From assembly GCA_021813065.1 (NCBI GenBank), contig JAKALZ010000041.1:1-10251 (forward strand): a stretch of DNA of 10,251 nucleotides, read 5' to 3'. Below the pieces are notes generated by a model. It did no database searches, was not told the DNA's origin, and saw nothing but the letters and a program-made list of their open reading frames with translations. Both the position numbers and the translations under genes were made by a program. The stretch is from a bacterium (GTDB lineage Bacteria; Spirochaetota; Spirochaetia; Treponematales; Rectinemataceae). Shown piece after piece: positions 6,902 through 10,251 of the stretch (position 1 is its first letter; each line of letters begins with the position of its first letter).

Positions 6902-8200
6902 TTACATTTGAGTTGATTCGATTCGAATTTGGCAGACGCCAAAGGGTCGCAGTGTGAGTCTTCGTACGCTTCCGGGGCCAAAAACAGCCTCCATTCGCGC
7001 TGAGAAGCGAGGAATGTCATCCTCCGGAATATAGGCCTGGATGGTTCCCGCGAATCCGCCGCCGTGGACGCGGCATGCCCCGCGCTCGCCGACTATATCC
7101 TCAGCGAGGGCGAGGGCGACTCCAAGACTCTGACGCTTGGGGTTCGCCGCGTGAATATTCTGCAGGAGGGTCCAACTTGAGAGTCCGGAGGCGCGCGCGA
7201 GCCCGAGGTATACCCCGATGTCGCTTCGTTCGAGCGCCTGAGCCATGAGCGCGGGGCGCGCGGTTTCGTGCGCGAAGTGCCACGCGCGCAAAAAGGCGCG
7301 ATCCCCGCAGGCGCCGCGAATCTCTCGCGCTTTTCCGAAGAGATCTGCCGTCGTGATACCGCGCAGGTTCGTTTGGCCGAAGAGGGCGGCGACGGACTTC
7401 ATCTCTCTTGGAATGGCGGCATACTCTTCGGTGAGATCGCCGTGATCGGAATCCGTCGCGACGATGGCGAGCGCAAGGCCATACGCGTCGAAATTGAAGG
7501 TCAGATTGTCGATTTTAGGCCCGGGTGACGCTCCAAAATCGATGAATGTAATGCCTCCGAGCGCGCACGCCAGCTGGTCCATGAGCCCGCAGGGCTTTCC
7601 GTAGTATTCGTTCTCCGCGAACTGCCCAGCCAGCGCCCACTCGCGGGGAGATAGGCCGTACCCGCCAATATCGTCGAAAATCGCGGCCATAAGAAGTTCG
7701 AACGCGGCCGAGCTGGAGAGCCCTGAGCCCGCGGGTACCTCCGAGTCCATCGTGATGTCGAATCCCGCGCACGCGGGAAGGCCGCGCCGCGCGATCCACG
7801 CCGCGATGCCTCGGATGATGGACGCGGGAGTGCCGCGCTCACTCGCCTTTGGCGTGAGATCAGCGATATCGATGCTCAGGGCCTCGTATCCTTCGGAATG
7901 AAGGGTCACGGTGCGGTCATCGCGCAAACGCGCGGCGGCGACCATGTCGAGATCGACCGACGCCGCGAGCACGCATCCGCCGTTATGGTCGGTGTGGTTG
8001 CCGCCCAATTCGGTGCGACCAGGCGCGGAGTAGAAGTGGATATCATTGGTGGACGGAGGATCGCCGCGCGGCGATCCCTCATGCGTGCGCGAAATCTCTC
8101 TGAGCCGCGAGGCGAGGAGCGCGGCGCGAGCCCTGTGTTGGTTTGCTGAATCGCGCGAAAAGGCGTCAACACCGACGCATGGAATGCGTGAGGGAATCAT
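6902..8200 (-). CDS. galK: Galactokinase (GHMP kinase)
   Basis: Galactokinase phosphorylates alpha-D-galactose at C1 with ATP, the first committed step of the Leloir pathway. The 432-residue protein has the galactokinase motifs in order. SAPGRTELGGNHTDHNGG holds the catalytic Arg62, PAGSGLSSSAA (156-166) is the GHMP phosphate loop, CGLMDQLACALGG holds the catalytic Asp208, and RVHGGGFAGT (377-386) is motif 3. The sugar-site motif differs from the E. coli GxNLIGEHTDYN form: Asn68 stands where E. coli has Glu34. Residues 251-266 (SDHGDLTEEYAAIPRE) also differ from the usual region. The same style occurs in a clostridial/spirochaetal type of galactokinase. About 55 residues precede the core strand, more than in E. 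coli, as in that type. The ATG forms an ATGA overlap with the stop of the upstream carbonic-anhydrase-like gene, and the MFS gene follows after 16 bases. A related sugar substrate is possible. Confidence 0.9.
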   Translation of the reverse strand: MIPSRIPCVGVDAFSRDSANQHRARAALLASRLREISRTHEGSPRGDPPSTNDIHFYSAPGRTELGGNHTDHNGGCVLAASVDLDMVAAARLRDDRTVTLHSEGYEALSIDIADLTPKASERGTPASIIRGIAAWIARRGLPACAGFDITMDSEVPAGSGLSSSAAFELLMAAIFDDIGGYGLSPREWALAGQFAENEYYGKPCGLMDQLACALGGITFIDFGASPGPKIDNLTFNFDAYGLALAIVATDSDHGDLTEEYAAIPREMKSVAALFGQTNLRGITTADLFGKAREIRGACGDRAFLRAWHFAHETARPALMAQALERSDIGVYLGLARASGLSSWTLLQNIHAANPKRQSLGVALALAEDIVGERGACRVHGGGFAGTIQAYIPEDDIPRFSARMEAVFGPGSVRRLTLRPFGVCQIRIESTQM

Positions 8201-8760
8201 GGTGTTCGCTCGCTGTCGCGGTCTTCGGAGATTTGCGTTTCATTCTCAGCCTCGGCCGATGCGCGCGCGAGCGCGATGTAGGTTCCTGCCTGCGCAAGGA
8301 GTCCCTCTGCCTCTTCGTCGGTGACCTGACGGACAACGCGCCCTGGATTGCCGAGCACAAGGCTGCGTGGAGGAATCGTCTTTCCTCCTGGAATCACCGT
8401 GCCCGCGCCAACGATGCACTCATCGCCTATCACGGCGCCGTTGAGGATGATCGAGCCCATGCCGATGAGACAGCGGTTTCCGATTCTGCATGCGTGCACG
8501 ATGGCCGCGTGTCCTATGGTGACATCTTCTCCAACGATACATGGAAGCGTCTTGGCGACGTGCAGAATCGCGCCATCTTGCACGTTCGACCGCGCGCCAA
8601 CCTCAATGGGCGCCATGTCGCCTCGGAGTACCGCGCAGTGCCAGACAGAAGATTCCGGTCCGAGGCTGACCGCGCCGCGCAGCACCGCGGAGGGTGCCAC
8701 ATACGCCGCGAGTTTCGTTTCAGGTGTCTTTCCTATGTTTTCCAGGTAATCCACGCTCAT
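8197..8760 (-). CDS. Gamma-carbonic anhydrase-like hexapeptide-repeat protein
   Basis: The 187-residue protein is a left-handed beta-helix built from hexapeptide repeats (for example VAPSAVLRGAVSLGPESSVW and the IGNRCLIGMGSIILNGAVIG region). The three metal-binding histidines of gamma-class carbonic anhydrases are present as His67 (GAILHV), His84 and His89 (IGHAAIVHA), with Arg46 and Asp48 in the VLRGD motif, and the protein ends the helix with the usual LGNPGRVVR. Spacing of the ligands matches the short YrdA/PaaY branch, which lacks the acidic loop of the archaeal Cam enzyme. Such proteins form trimers with metal sites between subunits; some show carbonic anhydrase activity and others have no shown activity. 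The last 37 residues form a polar helical tail. The start ATG has only a weak GGA upstream. It is the first gene of the operon with galactokinase (4-base ATGA overlap) and the MFS carrier; the functional link to sugar use is unclear. Confidence 0.88.
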   Translation of the reverse strand: MSVDYLENIGKTPETKLAAYVAPSAVLRGAVSLGPESSVWHCAVLRGDMAPIEVGARSNVQDGAILHVAKTLPCIVGEDVTIGHAAIVHACRIGNRCLIGMGSIILNGAVIGDECIVGAGTVIPGGKTIPPRSLVLGNPGRVVRQVTDEEAEGLLAQAGTYIALARASAEAENETQISEDRDSERTP

Positions 8761-8777
8761 GGTTCCATCCGCCCATG

Positions 8778-8807
8778 AGTATATGTCTGACCGGGCCTCG
8801 CTGCCAG
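8778..8807 (-). promoter_or_regulatory. Probable promoter of the carbonic-anhydrase-like/galK/MFS operon
   Basis: On the minus strand CTGGCA (8802-8807) and TATACT (8778-8783) are 18 bases apart. The -10 box is one base from consensus, while the -35 box matches at four of six positions. The predicted start near 8771 leaves a leader of about ten bases before the ATG at 8760. Confidence 0.5.
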
Positions 8808-8830
8808 AGCCGGCGCACGCGGCGCGCGAA

Positions 8831-8860
8831 TAAAAAAGGCGGCGCCTGACGGCGCCGCCT
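8831..8860 (-). terminator. Intrinsic terminator of the FMN-binding protein gene
   Basis: A perfect 10-base-pair GC-rich stem (8837-8846 with 8851-8860) with a four-base loop is followed on the minus strand by TTTTTTATT. It lies 24 bases after the gene's stop codon and separates that gene from the downstream operon promoter. Confidence 0.92.
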
Positions 8861-8884
8861 CACAATTGTTCGCGAGCGTATCGA

Positions 8885-9700
8885 TTACTTCGCGGCCTTG
8901 AGGGCCTGGACAGCGAGCGCGATGACCGGAACGGTGATGGAGACACCGGAAATGGCGTCTGTTTCGCCGTTTGCCTTGACCGCGATCTTCGAGGGATCGC
9001 CAGCGGCGACGATGGCCTGGGCCACGCGCTCAGCCTGGGCATACCATTCGCCTTGCTTCGCGTTCATCTTGTAGGTTCCCTTCTGGCTCTGCACAAGCTT
9101 GGAAGCTCCCTTCGGGTCCTTGGAAATCGCGTTCCACACCACATCGACGATGGTGCCGTTTACGACCGTGATGAGCACGCTGTTTTTCCATCCGGATTTA
9201 TCGAAGCTGGGATCCTCAGAGTAGTACCAGCCATCCTTGTATGAGCCTTTGGTCACGGGCGCGGACTTCAGCGCTTCCTGCACGAGGGTGAAGAACGGCT
9301 GCGTGTGGAGGGTCGCTCCAGAGATCGCGTCGGTATAGCCGTTTTTATCGAACTTGTCGAAGTTCGGGTTCTGGGTCTTCACGATGTACTGCTCTACCGC
9401 TTTTGCCTGAGCATCCCACTCGGCCTTGATCTTGGAAGCCTTGACCATGCCATACTTTCCGGACGCGGCATAGGTCTTTTTATCGGGCGCGCCAGCGATG
9501 TTGGAGACGCCATTCCAAACGACATCAGTAATTTTGCCATTCGCTACGGTGACGACCGCCTGCTCCTTCCATCCGGAGCTCTCGAATGTCTTGTCCTCGG
9601 CGAAGTACACGCCATCTTTAACCTTGGAGAGATCGACTTGCGCAAAGGCAATGCCGGAAACGGCGACCAGTGCCACAGCCAGCAACAGAATCTTTTTCAT
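8885..9700 (-). CDS. Exported protein with two tandem FMN-binding domains
   Basis: The 271-residue protein starts with a signal peptide (MKK, hydrophobic core LLLAVALVAVSGIA, cleavage after AFA at residue 20). No lipobox cysteine is present, so it should be a soluble protein outside the cytoplasmic membrane. Two homologous FMN-binding domains follow, about 28-147 and 156-270. Each opens with DGVYFAEDKTFESSGWK or DGWYYSEDPSFDKSGWK, continues with a V-NG-I-DVVWN strand, and ends with a flavin-attachment-like motif. The first motif, DAISGAT (124-130), fits the Dxx[ST]GA[ST] site at which ApbE-type flavin transferases link FMN to threonine. The second, DAISGVS (248-254), has Val for Ala. Family members carry electrons in periplasmic or extracellular redox chains; that role is inferred here, and no partner gene is adjacent. 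GGAGG lies eight bases before the ATG. The gene has its own promoter, structured leader and terminator. Confidence 0.87.
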   Translation of the reverse strand: MKKILLLAVALVAVSGIAFAQVDLSKVKDGVYFAEDKTFESSGWKEQAVVTVANGKITDVVWNGVSNIAGAPDKKTYAASGKYGMVKASKIKAEWDAQAKAVEQYIVKTQNPNFDKFDKNGYTDAISGATLHTQPFFTLVQEALKSAPVTKGSYKDGWYYSEDPSFDKSGWKNSVLITVVNGTIVDVVWNAISKDPKGASKLVQSQKGTYKMNAKQGEWYAQAERVAQAIVAAGDPSKIAVKANGETDAISGVSITVPVIALAVQALKAAK

Positions 9701-9724
9701 TTCCCCTTCCTCCGTAACTATCAG

Positions 9725-9765
9725 TATGGGATGCGGAGCAGTACTGCTTCGTGAGAATTCCCATA
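9725..9765 (-). promoter_or_regulatory. Nested inverted repeats in the 5' leader of the FMN-protein gene
   Basis: The arms TATGGGA (9725-9731) and TCCCATA (9759-9765) form a perfect 7-base inverted repeat enclosing the 12-base palindrome AGCAGTACTGCT (9737-9748). The whole lies between the predicted transcription start and the Shine-Dalgarno site, so it could be an operator or an RNA stem that affects translation or mRNA stability. Function is unproven. Confidence 0.4.
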
Positions 9766-9778
9766 GGATGTTTTCTAT

Positions 9779-9807
9779 ATAAAAGCATCGATTTGTTTCT
9801 ATGTCAA
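9779..9807 (-). promoter_or_regulatory. Sigma70-like promoter of the FMN-protein gene
   Basis: On the minus strand a perfect TTGACA (9802-9807) is followed after 17 bases by TTTTAT (9779-9784), within the AT-rich run TTTTATATAG. The exact -10 register is uncertain by a few bases. The predicted start near 9772 gives a leader of about 70 bases. Confidence 0.6.
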
Positions 9808-9852
9808 CTACAGTCAGGGTTTGAGCTTACAAATGAGCACATCCGCTGGCCA

Positions 9853-9881
9853 TTGCGAGCGTCAGGATTTGAGGGTAAAAT
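9853..9881 (+). promoter_or_regulatory. Sigma70-like promoter of the aminotransferase gene
   Basis: TTGCGA (9853-9858) and TAAAAT (9876-9881) are 17 bases apart. The -10 box is one base from consensus and the -35 box matches at four of six positions. The predicted start near 9888 gives a leader of about 24 bases. It diverges from the FMN-protein promoter, with 45 bases between the two -35 boxes. Confidence 0.55.
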
Positions 9882-9911
9882 TACCACAACTCCTTGAAAT
9901 ACGAGGTCTTT

Positions 9912-10251
9912 ATGAATCAACTCGCGGAAGAACTCAATACTGTCCTCGCCGGCAGCGCGGCGGAGCGACTTCTCTCAGATATGGGAAGACGAATGTATTT
10001 CCCACGAGGGATCATCACGCAGGGTGCTGAGGCAACCGAGAAGGCGCACAAATTCAACGCGACGATCGGAATGGCTTACGAAGATGGCGCCCCAATGATG
10101 CTCGACGCGCTCCGTGAGGAGCTCCCTGGCCTCAGCCCGAGCGAGGCGGTGGCCTACGCTTCGACAGGCGGCGTGCTCGAACTGCGCAAGGTGTGGAAGG
10201 AGTCGCTCTTCCGCAAGAACCCCTCGCTGGCAGGCAAGCGTATCTCGCTCC
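9912..10251 (+). CDS. PLP-dependent aminotransferase, class I/II, N-terminal part (3' truncated)
   Basis: The frame opens at ATG 9912, with GAGGT five to nine bases upstream, and runs off the window after 113 codons. The visible part resembles the N-terminal arm and first helices of fold-type I aminotransferases: MYFPRGIITQGAEA, then KFNATIGMAYEDGAPMML, a helix ELPGLSPSEAVAYASTGGVLELRKVWKE, and ending KNPSLAGKRISL. In this fold the next segment would bind the PLP phosphate, and the catalytic lysine would lie far downstream, so neither can be checked. The KFNATIG...PMMLDALREEL...LRKVWKE...GKRISL pattern is what I recognise from an aminotransferase group common in spirochaetes and clostridia; the amino-acid substrate is unknown. 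The protein has no signal peptide and is cytoplasmic. It appears to have its own promoter and is divergent from the FMN-protein gene. Confidence 0.78.
   Translation, partial: MNQLAEELNTVLAGSAAERLLSDMGRRMYFPRGIITQGAEATEKAHKFNATIGMAYEDGAPMMLDALREELPGLSPSEAVAYASTGGVLELRKVWKESLFRKNPSLAGKRISL

Noticed and set aside
6886..7020. In-frame upstream extension of the MFS gene
   Set aside because: It would overlap galactokinase, and the ATG at 6885 has a strong, well-spaced Shine-Dalgarno site.
8143..8778. 211-codon plus-strand frame opposite the carbonic-anhydrase-like gene
   Set aside because: It mirrors a well-supported hexapeptide-repeat gene and shows no domain of its own.
9305..9754. 149-codon plus-strand frame opposite the FMN-binding gene
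   Set aside because: It is antisense to a gene with signal peptide, tandem domains, promoter and terminator, and has no family resemblance.
9701..9778. FMN riboswitch upstream of the FMN-binding protein
   Set aside because: The leader is only about 70 bases and shows none of the multi-helix RFN consensus; only simple nested repeats are visible.
9821..10030. 69-codon plus-strand frame across the aminotransferase start
   Set aside because: The overlapping aminotransferase frame has a Shine-Dalgarno site, a promoter and family-like sequence; this one has none.

Overview
The window is a GC-rich (roughly 60%), densely coded stretch of bacterial chromosome. The gene set suggests a spirochaete-like bacterium: an SLC45/GPH-type MFS sugar carrier, a lone MalK-type ATPase, a galactokinase with a GGNHTDHN motif, and a secreted tandem FMN-binding protein. 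That lineage is inferred from protein style alone; no marker gene is present. I see no mobile element, tRNA, rRNA or CRISPR array. No stretch over 300 bases lacks a gene; the longest gap is 9701-9911.

Layout. (1) Plus strand, 1-1317: the 3' end of a radical SAM gene overlapping a PHP-domain phosphoesterase gene. (2) Minus strand, 1348-2463: an AI-2E/PerM family membrane protein, convergent with the PHP gene and divergent from the next pair. (3) Plus strand, 2573-4164: rsmI and a SpoU/TrmH-type RNA methyltransferase, overlapping by one base, so likely a translationally coupled RNA-modification pair. (4) Plus strand, 4226-5347: a MalK/MsmK-type sugar ABC transporter ATPase without permeases nearby, with its own sigma70-like promoter and a strong terminator. 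(5) Minus strand, 5427-5537: a 36-residue lysine-rich protein gene with its own promoter, Shine-Dalgarno site and terminator, the last shared back to back with the ATPase gene. (6) Minus strand, 8760 down to 5587: an apparent operon of gamma-carbonic-anhydrase-like protein, galactokinase and MFS sugar carrier, with an ATGA overlap and a 16-base gap. (7) Minus strand, 8885-9700: an exported protein with two FMN-binding domains, a structured 5' leader and an intrinsic terminator. (8) Plus strand, 9912 to the end: the start of a PLP-dependent aminotransferase, with its own promoter, diverging from the FMN-protein gene.

How the genes fit together. The MFS carrier and galactokinase probably form an uptake-and-phosphorylation route for galactose or a related sugar. 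The ATPase probably energises one or more carbohydrate ABC importers encoded elsewhere. The FMN-binding protein is probably an electron-carrying flavoprotein outside the cytoplasmic membrane. The rest looks like housekeeping RNA modification and nucleotide or phosphate metabolism. The least ordinary items are the short lysine-rich gene, the unequal flavin-attachment motifs, the leader of the FMN gene, and the altered sugar-site motif of the galactokinase.
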